The notes under the pieces: generated by a model
Told to the model about the DNA's origin: nothing
The model's database searches: none
What the model saw: the letters and a program-made list of their open reading frames with translations, nothing else
Program-made: the position numbers and the translations under genes
Part shown: one piece after another, positions 30,425 to 39,314 of the stretch
Layout: each line of letters begins with the position of its first letter
Position numbering within the stretch: position 1 is the stretch's first letter
Source of the DNA: Microbacterium sp. B35-30
GTDB lineage: Bacteria > Actinomycetota > Actinomycetes > Actinomycetales > Microbacteriaceae
DNA: 64,000 bases
Reading direction: 5' to 3'
Assembly: GCF_010634855.1 (NCBI RefSeq)
Contig: NZ_MWLQ01000011.1
Span: 372,001-436,000 of the forward strand

Positions 30425-30925
30425 TCAGTCTGCGCTCGTGACCGACAGCACCGCGCCGGCGGAATCCAGGTTGACCAGCAGCACGTCGTCGGTGGCGTCC
30501 GGATCGAGCGCGTACTCCAGCACGGCGAACGGGTCGGAGCCGCCGTGCTCGTCGGCGAGGATCGTCATGCTCATGAGCTGCAGCGAGCGGATCACGTCGA
30601 TCTGGATGTCGCCCGAGATGTCGACGAGCGCGTCTTCAAGGGCCTCTCCCAGCGCCTCCTGCTGCTGCAGGATGTACTCGGTGACTTCGCTGGTGCGATC
30701 GTTCAGCTCGTTCACCATGGCGTTGCGGGCACTCCCGTCGATGTCTTCGATCGACGAGATGAGGGCCGCGGCGACGTCGAGGGCAGCCTCCGACACATCG
30801 TCCTGATCGGGCGCGGTCAGATCGACCGTGACGGACTGGTCGCCCAGGTCGACGTTCTCCGACCAGAAGATCGATCCGTCAGGCCCCGATTCGAGGAGTC
30901 CGAAGTAGTCGTGCTCGATCGCCAT
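30425..30925 (-). CDS. DUF2004 domain protein
   Basis: 166-aa acidic cytoplasmic protein whose N-terminus (AIEHDYFGLLESGPDGSIFW, then VDLGDQSVTVDLTAP) resembles the DUF2004 family, of unknown function. A long helical middle (residues about 45-115) follows, ending in a beta-rich C-terminal part (PFAVLEYALD, DVLLVNLDSAGAVLSV). The ATG at 30925 is chosen because the family pattern starts there; an in-frame start at 30970 would add 15 residues. It converges with lipA and precedes nothing obvious in function; 81 nt separate it from ftsY. Confidence 0.65.
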   Translation of the reverse strand: MAIEHDYFGLLESGPDGSIFWSENVDLGDQSVTVDLTAPDQDDVSEAALDVAAALISSIEDIDGSARNAMVNELNDRTSEVTEYILQQQEALGEALEDALVDISGDIQIDVIRSLQLMSMTILADEHGGSDPFAVLEYALDPDATDDVLLVNLDSAGAVLSVTSAD

Positions 30926-31006
30926 GTCCCAATGAAACAGCAACCAGCGCGTCCGCGATAGCCCGGACACGGCATGGCGCGGATTCGGTCTGCCGCGACG
31001 GCGGAT

Positions 31007-31879
31007 TCAGTCGACGAGGGATGCCGCGAAGACGTGCGGAGTGAAGCCGGTGAGGTCGCCGATGCCCTCGCCCTGGCCCAGCAGCTTCACCGGAATCCCG
31101 GTGCGCTCCTGTACGGCGAGCACGAATCCGCCCTTCGCCGAGCCGTCCAGCTTCGTCAGCACGAGGCCGGTCACACCCGCGTGCTCGAGGAACGCCTGCG
31201 CCTGCATGACGCCGTTCTGACCGGTCGTCGCGTCGAGCACCAGCAGCACCTCGCTGATCGGCGCCTGCTTCTCGATGACGCGGCGGATCTTGCTGAGCTC
31301 GTCCATCAGCCCGCCCTTGGTGTGCAGGCGTCCCGCCGTGTCGATCAGCACGATCTCGGTGCCGGTGCTCTTCGCGTACTCGACGGTCTGGAAGGCCACC
31401 GATGCCGGATCCTGCCCCTCCTGCTGCGGCCGGACGATCGTCGCCCCGCCCCGCTCGGCCCAGGTCGCGAGCTGGTCGACGGCCGCCGCGCGGAAGGTGT
31501 CGGCCGCGCCGACCACCACGGACCGCCCGTAGCGCTGCAGGAACTTCGCGAACTTGCCGATCGTCGTGGTCTTGCCGACGCCGTTGACCCCGACGACGAG
31601 CACGACGGCCGGCCGCTCGGTGAGGCGGAGGGTGGTGTCGAACTTCGCGAAGTGCTCCTCGAGCGTCTCCTTCAGCATCCGCTGCAGATCGCGTGGGTCG
31701 GTCGTGCGGTAGCGCTCGACCTTCTCGCGCAGCTCGTCGACGATGCGTTCGGTGATGTCGGGGCCGAAGTCCGCCGTCAGCAGCGCGGTCTCGAGGTCTT
31801 CCCAGGTGGTCTCGTCGATCGTGGGCTTGACGAACATGCCGCGCAGCGCACGGCCCAGCGACCAGGAGCTCTCTGCCAT
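31007..31879 (-). CDS. ftsY: Signal recognition particle receptor FtsY
   Basis: Membrane-associated GTPase that receives SRP-ribosome complexes. It has a short N domain (residues 1-80) and a full G domain: VVGVNGVGKTTTIGKFAKFL, AADTFRAAAVDQL, LIDTAGRLHTKGGLMDEL, LTKLDGSAKGGFVLA and the closing GEGIGDLTGFTPHVFAASLV. At 290 aa it lacks the acidic A domain of E. coli FtsY, as in most actinobacteria. GGAGG sits only one base before the ATG, unusually close. A lipoprotein gene separates it from smc. Confidence 0.96.
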   Translation of the reverse strand: MAESSWSLGRALRGMFVKPTIDETTWEDLETALLTADFGPDITERIVDELREKVERYRTTDPRDLQRMLKETLEEHFAKFDTTLRLTERPAVVLVVGVNGVGKTTTIGKFAKFLQRYGRSVVVGAADTFRAAAVDQLATWAERGGATIVRPQQEGQDPASVAFQTVEYAKSTGTEIVLIDTAGRLHTKGGLMDELSKIRRVIEKQAPISEVLLVLDATTGQNGVMQAQAFLEHAGVTGLVLTKLDGSAKGGFVLAVQERTGIPVKLLGQGEGIGDLTGFTPHVFAASLVD

Positions 31880-31904
31880 TCCTCCAGCCTAGGGCCGCCG
31901 CCGA

Positions 31905-32606
31905 TCAGTCCGACGCGGGTGCGATCGCGATCCCGACGTACTCGTTGAGGAGGGCGGTCACCTCGGTGCCGACGTCGTGCCCCGCGGGGCACTCCACATT
32001 GACGACGAGCGACGTGCCCAGCGCGCCGAACGTTCGTCCGAACTCGCTCCAGCCGGCCTCGCTGCCGCCACCGCCGCCGCTGCCGCCGACCAGGCGGATG
32101 TCGACCGTGCCCTCCTGCGTCGTCTGCGCCACGTAGTCGTCCGACGCGTTCGCCGTCACATCCGCGGCCGTCACGCCCGGGATCTGCGTGCTGAGCACCG
32201 CGGCGAGCATGTTGTCGGTGCTGGCGCGGTCGTCCGCCCCGAGCTCCAGGTCGGTGATCGCGCCCTGATAGAACGCGATCGTGCACTGCGTCTGCCCATC
32301 GAGGTACGCCCAGCTGCCGTTGCCGTCGTCGGGTGAAGACACCGCGAAGCGTTCGTCTGCGGCCATCAGCCGGTCGTCCCAGCCCACCCGCCAGGATCCC
32401 GGGTCCAGCTCTGCGCCCGCCTCGAAGGTGATGTCGGTGGGAGGCATGGCCGCGTCCTCGCCGGCCTCCGGCGTCGCGGTCGCCTCGGCTGACGCCGACC
32501 CCGTGGGCTCGGGCGTCGCGCGCCGGGCACCGGACACGTCCGGAGTGCACGCGGTCAACAGGAATGCCGCGAGAACCAGGCCCGCCGCCCGCGCTGAGGT
32601 GTGCAT
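31905..32606 (-). CDS. Putative secreted lipoprotein
   Basis: 233 aa with a lipoprotein signal (ARAAGLVLAAFLLTAC, lipobox LLTAC with Cys at 20), then a Thr/Pro/Glu-rich linker to about residue 55 and a folded domain containing WAYLDGQTQCTIAFYQGAI and ECPAGHDVGTEVTALLNEYV; the two cysteines at these points could form a disulfide. A glycine/serine run (GGSGGGGGS) interrupts the domain. No family is recognised. It is anchored outside the membrane and lies between smc and ftsY, probably sharing their transcript, without evident functional link. Confidence 0.75.
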   Translation of the reverse strand: MHTSARAAGLVLAAFLLTACTPDVSGARRATPEPTGSASAEATATPEAGEDAAMPPTDITFEAGAELDPGSWRVGWDDRLMAADERFAVSSPDDGNGSWAYLDGQTQCTIAFYQGAITDLELGADDRASTDNMLAAVLSTQIPGVTAADVTANASDDYVAQTTQEGTVDIRLVGGSGGGGGSEAGWSEFGRTFGALGTSLVVNVECPAGHDVGTEVTALLNEYVGIAIAPASD

Positions 32607-32664
32607 ACGGGAACGCTACTCCGCCGCTGCTGCGGCGGTTGCCATGGCCGAGTGGCCGAGTCCG

Positions 32665-35600
32665 TCAGGAGGCCACACGCTCCACGATGCGCTGACCCAC
32701 GACGGCCGAGACGCCGTCCTGGCGCATCGACACCCCGTAGAGCGCGTCGGCGATCTCCATGGTGCGCTTCTGGTGCGTGATGACGATGAGCTGGCTCGAG
32801 GCGCGCAGCTGCTCGAAGACGCCGAGCAGACGACCGAGGTTCGCGTCGTCGAGCGCCGCCTCGACCTCGTCGAGGATGTAGAAAGGGCTCGGCCGCGCCT
32901 TGAAGATGGCGGTGAGCAGCGCCACCGCTGCGAGCGAACGCTCGCCGCCCGAGAGCAGGGACAGCCGCTCGATCTTCTTGCCGACCGGGCGCACGGCGAC
33001 CTCGATCCCCGTCGTGAGTGGTGAGTCGGGGTCGGTCAACGCGATCGATCCCGTTCCTCCCGGGAACAGGATCGGGAACACCTCGCCGAACGCGACCTTC
33101 GTGTCTTCGAACGCGGCGAGGAAGATCGACTGCATCCGTTCGTCGAGCTCCTCGATGATCGTGAGCAGGTCCTTGCGGGTCTGGGTGAGGTCGGCGAGCT
33201 GCTCGGTCATGAACTTGTGACGCTGCTCGAGGGCTTCGAACTCCTCCAGTGCGAGGGGATTCACCCGCCCCAGCTGGGTGAGCTTGCGCTCGGCCTCCTG
33301 AAGTCGCCTGCGCTGCTGTGCACGGTCGAAGGGAACGGTGCGCGACGCGACGTCGTCTCCGTCGTCATCGGCATCGGCTCCCACGTCCGGCTGCGCGGGA
33401 TCGGCGTCTGCGGCGACAGGAACAGGCTGATCGGGTCCATATTCCGAAATCAGAATGTCTTCGTCGAGCCCGAGCTCGGACTGCACGCGTTCGAGCAGAC
33501 CACCCACGTGCAGGCGCTTCTCGTGAATCTGCAGCTCCAGGCTGTGGACGCTCTCGGTGAGGCCTGCCAGGCGCTCGCGCAGCGCGCTCTCCTGGGTGCG
33601 GAGCTGCCCGAGTTCGGTGGTCACAGCCGTGCGCTCGGACTCCGCGGCGGCGAGGTCCGCCCGCGCCTGCGCCAGCGAGCGGTCGACGGAGTCGATGACG
33701 GCGGGCAGCTGCCCCGCGACGCCGGCGGCGATCTCGCGCTGCGCACGGCGCACGACTGCCCGTCGCGCCGCCTCCGCGGCGGCCTCGCGTTCGCGTTCGC
33801 GCTGCCGTTCGAGTGCGACGACACGCGCCTCTCCGGCACGGATGCGCTCGCGCAGGGTCTCGACGTCCAGCCGCGCGCGCATCTCGGCGTCACGCGCCGC
33901 TTCGAGCTCGGCGAGCATGCCCTCGCGCGCCGACGCGTCGAGGATCGGCCGCGGGGCTTCGAGGGCCGCGGTCAGCTGGTCCTCGGCCGAGCGAGCCGAG
34001 TCCTCGGCCTCTTCGACCGCCGCGGCGGCCTGGGCAACGCCGGCGGCGAGCCGGTCGCACTCGGCGACAGCGGCCTCGTGGCGGACAGTCGCGCGATTGA
34101 CCTGCTCGGCATGGGCGGCGAGGGCCGCATCGTGCTCTCGGAGGGTGGCGAGCGTCGTCCTGGTGCGCTGACGCGCGGACTCGAGCTCGCGGGTCGCGTC
34201 GCCGAGCGCCTCCCGCAGCGATTCCGCCACGACGGTGATCTCGTCGCGGCGTTCGGCTGCGGCATCCCGTTCCGCGGCGAGCTCCAGCCGGGAGCGGGAC
34301 GAGCCGGCACCGGCGCGGAGCGAGTACTCCGTGTAGACCTCTCCGCGTCGGGTCACCAGGGTCAGCGGGCCGCCGAGTTCGGCGTCCGCCAGGGCGGGAC
34401 CGGCTTCGCGCGCGACCTCGAGGTCGTCGACGACCACGACGTACGAGAGCAGCCCGAGCACACCCTCGGGTGCGGTCACCACCTCACCTGCGGGGACGAC
34501 GCCGCGCAGCTCGGGGAACGCGGGCCGCATCGTGCCCGCCTCCGCGATGACGATGTCGACCATGCCCGCCTCGGCATCGCGTGCCGCCTCCGCCACCGCG
34601 AATGCGCTCGCGCGGTCCTCCACGAGCACGCCTTCCGCGATCGGGCCCAGCACGGCTGCGATCGCCGCCTCGAACCCCGACTTCACCTGCACCGCGTCGC
34701 CGACGAGACCGCGCACGCCATCGCGACCCTGCGCGATGAGCGCAGAGGCGCCGTTCTTCACATCCAGCGCCCTGCTCAGCGCGGCCGTCTGCGCCGTCAG
34801 CGCCTCACGCTCCCGCTCCGCCGCATGCAGACGCTCGCGCAGCGCCGACACCGCGGCCTCCGCCTCGGCGGCGTCGCGCTGCGCGCGCTCATACGCGGCG
34901 GCGTGATCGGCCGTTGACGCATCGGGCACGACGTCGGGGTCGACCCCGGCGAGGACCTCCTCGGCCTCCGCGCGGCGTGCGAGCGCGGCATCCAGCGCCT
35001 TCTGCTGCCGCTCGACGGCCGTGCGGACGGCGGCGAGAGCAGATGCCGCGGCCTCGGCGGTCCCCCGCAGGGCCGTGATGCGCATGTCGTGCTCCGAGAC
35101 GAGCGCGCTCTGCGCGGCGATGTCGACATCGAGGGCGTCGAGCTCGGCGCGGGCCCGCACGACATCGCGGGCGGCCGCCGCGGCAGCGTCCTGCGAGGCC
35201 CCCATTCCGTCCGAGACGTCGTCGATCTCGGCACGCGCCTCGTCGATCATCGCCTGCGACACGGTGGTGAACTCGATCCGCTCCTCGTCCTCGGCGTCGC
35301 CGAGCAGCGCCAGTCGCTGGCCTGCGAGCGCGTAGAGGCCACGGAGGCGCTCCTGAACGCGCTCCAGCCCGAAGGCGATGCGACGGGCGCGGTCCACGTT
35401 CTCCGAGCGCTGGTCGTTCTCGAGCTGCTCGATGCGGACCCGGGAGTTGTCGAGTCGGTCCTGCAGCACCATCCGTTCGGCGTGACGCTCCTGCTCGCTC
35501 TGCGCGTGCGATGCGAGCTCGGCCCGGAGCCCCGAGATCTCGTCGGCGAACAGCCGGGCCTTCGCGTCGCGCACCACGGCCGCGATGGTCGCGGCCTCCC

Positions 35601-36237
35601 GGGCGATCTGAGCCTGCCGCCCGAGCGGCTTCAGCTGCCGGCGCAGCTCGCCGGCGAGATCGCTCAGGCGCGTGAGGTTTGCTTCCATCGCGTCGAGCTT
35701 GCGGAGCGTCTTCTCCTTGCGCCGCCGGTGCTTGAGGATGCCGGCGGCCTCTTCGATGAAGCCCCGACGGTCCTCCGGAGTCGCCTGCAGCACGCTGTCG
35801 AGTCGCCCTTGACCGACGATCACGTGCATCTCGCGGCCGAGTCCGGAGTCGCTCAACAGCTCTTGGACGTCGAGCAGCCGGCAGGAGTCGCCGTTGATCG
35901 CGTACTCGCTCGAGCCGTTGCGGAAGAGCGTGCGGCTGATCGTGACCTCGGCGTACTCGATGGGCAGCGCGCCGTCGCTGTTGTCGATCGTCAGCTGCAC
36001 CTCCGCACGGCCGAGCGGGCCGCGCGTCGCCGTGCCGGCGAAGATGACGTCCTCCATCTTCCCGCCGCGGAGGGTCTTGGCACCCTGTTCGCCCATCACC
36101 CAGGCGAGGGCGTCGACCACGTTCGACTTGCCCGAGCCGTTCGGGCCGACGATGCAGGTCACGCCCGGCTCGAGCGCGAACGTCGTCGGCTGGGCGAACG
36201 ACTTGAACCCTTTGAGCGTCAGGCTCTTCAGGTGCAT
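32665..36237 (-). CDS. smc: Chromosome segregation ATPase SMC
   Basis: 1190-aa condensin core. The N-terminal half-ATPase has Walker A GPNGSGKS (31-38) and the Q-loop region VMGEQGAKTLRGGKMEDVIF; two long coiled-coil arms rich in Ala/Arg/Glu heptads flank a hinge (about residues 490-650, GVRGLVGDAVQVKSGFEAAI); the C-terminal half has the signature LSGGERSLAAVALL and Walker B FYILDEVEAALDD. An acidic, low-complexity insert (ADADPAQPDVGADADDDGDD) lies in the C-terminal arm, as in other Microbacteriaceae. A weak 7-bp GC hairpin at 32621-32638 follows the stop. Confidence 0.97.
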   Translation of the reverse strand: MHLKSLTLKGFKSFAQPTTFALEPGVTCIVGPNGSGKSNVVDALAWVMGEQGAKTLRGGKMEDVIFAGTATRGPLGRAEVQLTIDNSDGALPIEYAEVTISRTLFRNGSSEYAINGDSCRLLDVQELLSDSGLGREMHVIVGQGRLDSVLQATPEDRRGFIEEAAGILKHRRRKEKTLRKLDAMEANLTRLSDLAGELRRQLKPLGRQAQIAREAATIAAVVRDAKARLFADEISGLRAELASHAQSEQERHAERMVLQDRLDNSRVRIEQLENDQRSENVDRARRIAFGLERVQERLRGLYALAGQRLALLGDAEDEERIEFTTVSQAMIDEARAEIDDVSDGMGASQDAAAAAARDVVRARAELDALDVDIAAQSALVSEHDMRITALRGTAEAAASALAAVRTAVERQQKALDAALARRAEAEEVLAGVDPDVVPDASTADHAAAYERAQRDAAEAEAAVSALRERLHAAEREREALTAQTAALSRALDVKNGASALIAQGRDGVRGLVGDAVQVKSGFEAAIAAVLGPIAEGVLVEDRASAFAVAEAARDAEAGMVDIVIAEAGTMRPAFPELRGVVPAGEVVTAPEGVLGLLSYVVVVDDLEVAREAGPALADAELGGPLTLVTRRGEVYTEYSLRAGAGSSRSRLELAAERDAAAERRDEITVVAESLREALGDATRELESARQRTRTTLATLREHDAALAAHAEQVNRATVRHEAAVAECDRLAAGVAQAAAAVEEAEDSARSAEDQLTAALEAPRPILDASAREGMLAELEAARDAEMRARLDVETLRERIRAGEARVVALERQREREREAAAEAARRAVVRRAQREIAAGVAGQLPAVIDSVDRSLAQARADLAAAESERTAVTTELGQLRTQESALRERLAGLTESVHSLELQIHEKRLHVGGLLERVQSELGLDEDILISEYGPDQPVPVAADADPAQPDVGADADDDGDDVASRTVPFDRAQQRRRLQEAERKLTQLGRVNPLALEEFEALEQRHKFMTEQLADLTQTRKDLLTIIEELDERMQSIFLAAFEDTKVAFGEVFPILFPGGTGSIALTDPDSPLTTGIEVAVRPVGKKIERLSLLSGGERSLAAVALLTAIFKARPSPFYILDEVEAALDDANLGRLLGVFEQLRASSQLIVITHQKRTMEIADALYGVSMRQDGVSAVVGQRIVERVAS

Positions 36238-36418
36238 GGATTCGCCCCCGCCCCGGTCGATTACCCGCCTACGCTACCCGAGCGAAGCGGTCGCGCCCGG
36301 TAGACCGGCCGCAGGACGAGCCGTCTGCGTATCTGTCGTCCGCGGCCCGGCGCCGTTCGAACGCCCAGCGCGTGCCGGGCCGCGACACGCGATACGTTCG
36401 CCGAATCTGGGAGAAAGC

Positions 36419-36448
36419 TTGACGCGGGTATTCCGGAGGCGGTAGCGT
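36419..36448 (+). promoter_or_regulatory. Strong vegetative-type promoter of the small-ORF/GNAT unit
   Basis: TTGACG (36419-36424), 18-nt spacer, TAGCGT (36443-36448). The -35 is near consensus and the -10 hexamer is the same TAGCGT seen at nirB and narK. It lies 38 nt before the 39-codon ORF, in the region divergent from smc. The 180 nt between it and the smc start show nothing else. Confidence 0.65.
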
Positions 36449-36486
36449 CACTCTTCGCGTCTGAAGTCGAGAAAGGAGGTCCCCCG

Positions 36487-36606
36487 ATGATGCTGATGAA
36501 CCCCACTGGAATCGCCGCCCGTGATGGCGGAGCGATTCGTGCCGTCGCGTCGGGGACCTACTCCTTCGGCGCTGTGCTGAGCGGCCGCTTCCCCGCCGCC
36601 ATCTGA
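36487..36606 (+). CDS. 39-aa small ORF, possible leader peptide
   Basis: ATG at 36487 follows GAAAGGAGGT, a near-perfect Shine-Dalgarno at good spacing, and a strong promoter is 38 nt upstream, so translation is very likely. The product starts MMLMNPTGIAARDGGAIRAV and ends SGRFPAAI; no signal peptide or transmembrane segment is clear and no family is recognised. GC content falls in the ATG-rich start but third positions remain GC-rich. It is followed by two hairpins and then by an 84-aa gene and two acetyltransferase genes, a layout that fits a translated leader controlling them; a free functional peptide is equally possible. Confidence 0.55.
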   Translation: MMLMNPTGIAARDGGAIRAVASGTYSFGAVLSGRFPAAI

Positions 36607-36677
36607 CCCCCGCAGGGGACGAGTCTGCCCGCTTCCGGGCGCTGCTCGTCTACTGCGCCGGCTCCGCTTCGCGGCGC
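36607..36677 (+). promoter_or_regulatory. Structured spacer after the small ORF
   Basis: Directly after the stop a CCCC/GGGG stem with a CGCA loop can form (36607-36618). It competes with a larger hairpin at 36618-36650, in which GACGAG pairs with CTCGTC and GCCCG with CGGGC around a CTTC loop. A further 6-bp stem, GCGCCG/CGGCGC, spans 36655-36677. No T-run follows. The mutually exclusive stems resemble an attenuator, but this is inferred from base pairing alone. Confidence 0.4.
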
Positions 36678-36776
36678 TGAGCGCGCACCCCCTGCCTTCG
36701 TTCCGTCGTGCTGCGGCATGACATCTCCGCCTCCGGCGCCCGCCGAGGCATCCTTTCACAACCGGAAAGAGCAATC

Positions 36777-37031
36777 ATGAACACTCTCCTTGCGCCGCAG
36801 CGCCGATCGGGCCTTCCCGATACGCTGCGGCTCCCGAGCCGCGACACCCGCATCCCGCTCCTGGACCGCCTCGCCCTCCATGTAGGCCTGCGTCTCCTGC
36901 TGTGGAGCACCCGCGCACCGCGACTCGCGGACGACCGCCGCCGGCACGCTCACGCGTTCCAGCACCAGGAGGCCACCGCGCAGCGTGAACGCGCCTACCT
37001 CCGCGAGGCCAGCCTCGCGCCCCGGCCGTGA
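36777..37031 (+). CDS. 84-aa basic hypothetical protein
   Basis: Starts at an ATG preceded by GGAAAGAG. The product is arginine-rich with one amphipathic or weakly hydrophobic segment, LLDRLALHVGLRLLLWSTR (residues about 28-46), and a polar C-terminal helix rich in His, Gln and Arg. Similar short proteins with an LDRLALRxGLxLLxW core are common in Microbacteriaceae, but no function is established to my knowledge. It is followed after 83 nt by the first GNAT gene and probably shares its transcript. Confidence 0.6.
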   Translation: MNTLLAPQRRSGLPDTLRLPSRDTRIPLLDRLALHVGLRLLLWSTRAPRLADDRRRHAHAFQHQEATAQRERAYLREASLAPRP

Positions 37032-37114
37032 CGGCCACCGGGTCCGCCGCCCGCACCCGGGCGGCGGACCCCACCCCCTCGCAACACGCATCGACATCGC
37101 AAGGACGCATCGAC

Positions 37115-38197
37115 ATGACCACCATCACCGGGCTCGAACTCCGACCCCTCGTCGTTCCCGCTTCGATCGACGCACCGGACGCCGCCGACTTCGTCGAGAT
37201 GGTCAGGGTGCGCAACATCATCTACCGCGAGATCTCCGGTCACGACGACCATCGGATCACCGCGGACGAGCTGCTCCCCCACTACCGCCCGACCGAGTAC
37301 CAGACCCGGCTGTCGTGGGTGATCGTGGACAACGGGCGGTGCATCGGCCGCGTCGGCGTCGACATCCCCCAGGAGGCGGGTTCGAAGGAGGCCTTCTGGC
37401 TGATCGAGCTGCTGCGCGATTCCTGGGGTCGCGGCATCGGCTCGGCGGCGTACGAGCTCGTCGAGCAGACCGCGCGTGCCCACGGCCGCACCGTGCTGCA
37501 GTCCTGGGCGGAGCATCCTGCCACTGCCGGCCCGCGGCTGGCTCCGCCGACCGGCTTCGGACAGATCCCCCACGACCACATCGCCCGGTTCTACCTGCGC
37601 CACGGCTACGCGCTGGAACAGGTCGAGCGCAACAGCGCGTTCGACCTCACAGGCTCGTTCGCCGAGGTGGAGCGACTGCTGGCCGAGGCGCAGACAGCCT
37701 CACCCGGTTACCGCTTGGTGCAGTGGTTCGCCCCCACCCCTGAGGAGTACGTGGCCGGATACGCCTGGATGAAGTCGCGGATGTCGACCGACGCGCCCTC
37801 GGCAGCCCTCGAGTTCGCCGAAGAGGCGTGGGACGCCGCGCGCATCGCCGAGCACGACGCGCGCTACACGTCGTCCGGTCGCACGATCCAGGTGACTGCT
37901 GCGCAGCACATCGAGACCGGTGAGCTGTGCGCGTTCAACGAGCTCGTGATCGGCAAGGACCGCACCGAGCCGTCCCACCAGGAGGACACGCTCGTGCTCA
38001 AGGAGCACCGGGGCCACAAGCTCGGCACGCTCGTCAAGTGCGCCGGACTCCTGTCCTGGCGCGACGTGGCGCCCGCATCCGCGCGCGTCATCACCTACAA
38101 CGCAGAGGAGAACCGGCCGATGCTGGACATCAATGAGGCGATCGGCTTCGCGCCGATCGCGTACGTGGGGGCCTGGAAGAAGGTGCTCGATGACTGA
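37115..38197 (+). CDS. Double-GNAT family N-acetyltransferase (copy 1)
   Basis: 360 aa made of two GNAT folds, as in mycothiol synthase-like proteins. The N-lobe acetyl-CoA motif is in LRDSWGRGIGSAAYELV (about residues 90-106) and the C-lobe motif in KEHRGHKLGTLVKCAGLL (about 296-313), followed by TYNAEENRPMLDINEAIGFA, typical of these proteins. The ATG at 37115 with AAGGAC upstream is preferred; a GTG at 37028 overlaps the previous stop but would add 29 low-complexity residues. It overlaps copy 2 by 8 nt. Acceptor is unknown; a small-molecule or peptide amine is likely. Confidence 0.82.
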   Translation: MTTITGLELRPLVVPASIDAPDAADFVEMVRVRNIIYREISGHDDHRITADELLPHYRPTEYQTRLSWVIVDNGRCIGRVGVDIPQEAGSKEAFWLIELLRDSWGRGIGSAAYELVEQTARAHGRTVLQSWAEHPATAGPRLAPPTGFGQIPHDHIARFYLRHGYALEQVERNSAFDLTGSFAEVERLLAEAQTASPGYRLVQWFAPTPEEYVAGYAWMKSRMSTDAPSAALEFAEEAWDAARIAEHDARYTSSGRTIQVTAAQHIETGELCAFNELVIGKDRTEPSHQEDTLVLKEHRGHKLGTLVKCAGLLSWRDVAPASARVITYNAEENRPMLDINEAIGFAPIAYVGAWKKVLDD

Positions 38198-39290
38198 TTT
38201 CGCCGTCACCGCGGTCGTGACCGTCCAGCGGATCGCCGTTCCCGCAGCGGTGGATGCGCCGGACGCCCGCATCTTCCTCGAGATGGTGCGGATCGCCAAC
38301 GCGGTCTGCCTCGAAGATGCGGGTCACGACTATCTGAACGAGGATGCCGACGAGGTCCTCGGCTTCTGGCAGGACCAGACCGACTGGACCCAGCTCGGCT
38401 TCGCCGCGCTGCGCGGCGACGTGGTGCTCGGCGCCGTGAAGCTGATGGTCTCGAACCAGGCCGATACCAGCACCGTGGAGTTCGATCTCATGGTCGACCC
38501 GCCGCATCGCAGCCAGGGCGTCGAGGGGCTGCTGCTCGCCGAAGTCGAGCGTGAGGCGCGTGAACGAGGACTCGCCACCATCCAGACCTGGACGCTGCAC
38601 CGGCCCCAGACGGAGGGCCCGCGCCTGGAGCCGCCGACCGGATGGGGCTCGATCCCCGCCGACGATCCGCAGACGCGATTCCAGCTGGCGAGCGGCTTCA
38701 CGCTCGAGCAGGTGGAGCGCAACAGCGTCTTCGACCTCACCGGCGACTTCGGCACCGTCGAGCGCATGCTCGCCGAGGCGGTGGCGACCGCCGGTGAGGA
38801 CTACCGCTCGATCCAGTGGACGTCGCCGACGCCGCCCGAGTACCTCGATGGGTTCGCGTACGCGATCTCGCGCATGTCGACAGATGCGCCCGCCGGCGGT
38901 CTGGTCATCGACGAGCAGCATTGGGATGCCGCACGCGTCCAGCGTCGCGACGCCCGGCTGAAGGCGCAGGGCCTCACCGTCTCGGTAGCCGTCGTGCTGC
39001 ACGTGCCGACGGGCCGGATCGCGGCGTACAACGAACTCGCCATCGCGGAGGACCGCTCCGGCGCGACCCAGCAGTTCGGCACGCTGGTCGTGAAGGAGCA
39101 CCGCGGGCATCGCCTCGGAACCATCGTGAAGTGCGCGAACCTGCTGCGCTGGCGCGACCTGGTTCCCGAGTCGCCGCGGGTCTCGACCTTCAACGCCGAG
39201 GAGAACCGCCACATGCTCGACATCAATGAAGCCATCGGCTTCGTGCCCGCCTCATACGCGGGTGCGTGGAAGAAGGTGCTCGAGCTCTGA
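38190..39290 (+). CDS. Double-GNAT family N-acetyltransferase (copy 2)
   Basis: 366-aa paralogue of the preceding gene, aligned over its whole length: both start near VPA.(V/I)DAPDA, share VERNS(A/V)FDLTG in the middle and KEHRGH(K/R)LGT(L/I)VKC near the end, and finish GAWKKVLE/D. The N-lobe motif is degenerate (DPPHRSQGVEGLLLAEVE), the C-lobe motif intact. The ATG lies 8 nt inside the end of copy 1, so the two are translationally coupled and may form a heteromer. It converges with mutM. Confidence 0.82.
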   Translation: MTDFAVTAVVTVQRIAVPAAVDAPDARIFLEMVRIANAVCLEDAGHDYLNEDADEVLGFWQDQTDWTQLGFAALRGDVVLGAVKLMVSNQADTSTVEFDLMVDPPHRSQGVEGLLLAEVEREARERGLATIQTWTLHRPQTEGPRLEPPTGWGSIPADDPQTRFQLASGFTLEQVERNSVFDLTGDFGTVERMLAEAVATAGEDYRSIQWTSPTPPEYLDGFAYAISRMSTDAPAGGLVIDEQHWDAARVQRRDARLKAQGLTVSVAVVLHVPTGRIAAYNELAIAEDRSGATQQFGTLVVKEHRGHRLGTIVKCANLLRWRDLVPESPRVSTFNAEENRHMLDINEAIGFVPASYAGAWKKVLEL

Positions 39291-39314
39291 TCTCGCCGAC
39301 GAACGGCGCGCGCT

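Noticed and set aside
32665-36303. Several long plus-strand frames opposite smc
   Set aside because: They mirror the coiled-coil codon pattern of smc; no start signals or domains.
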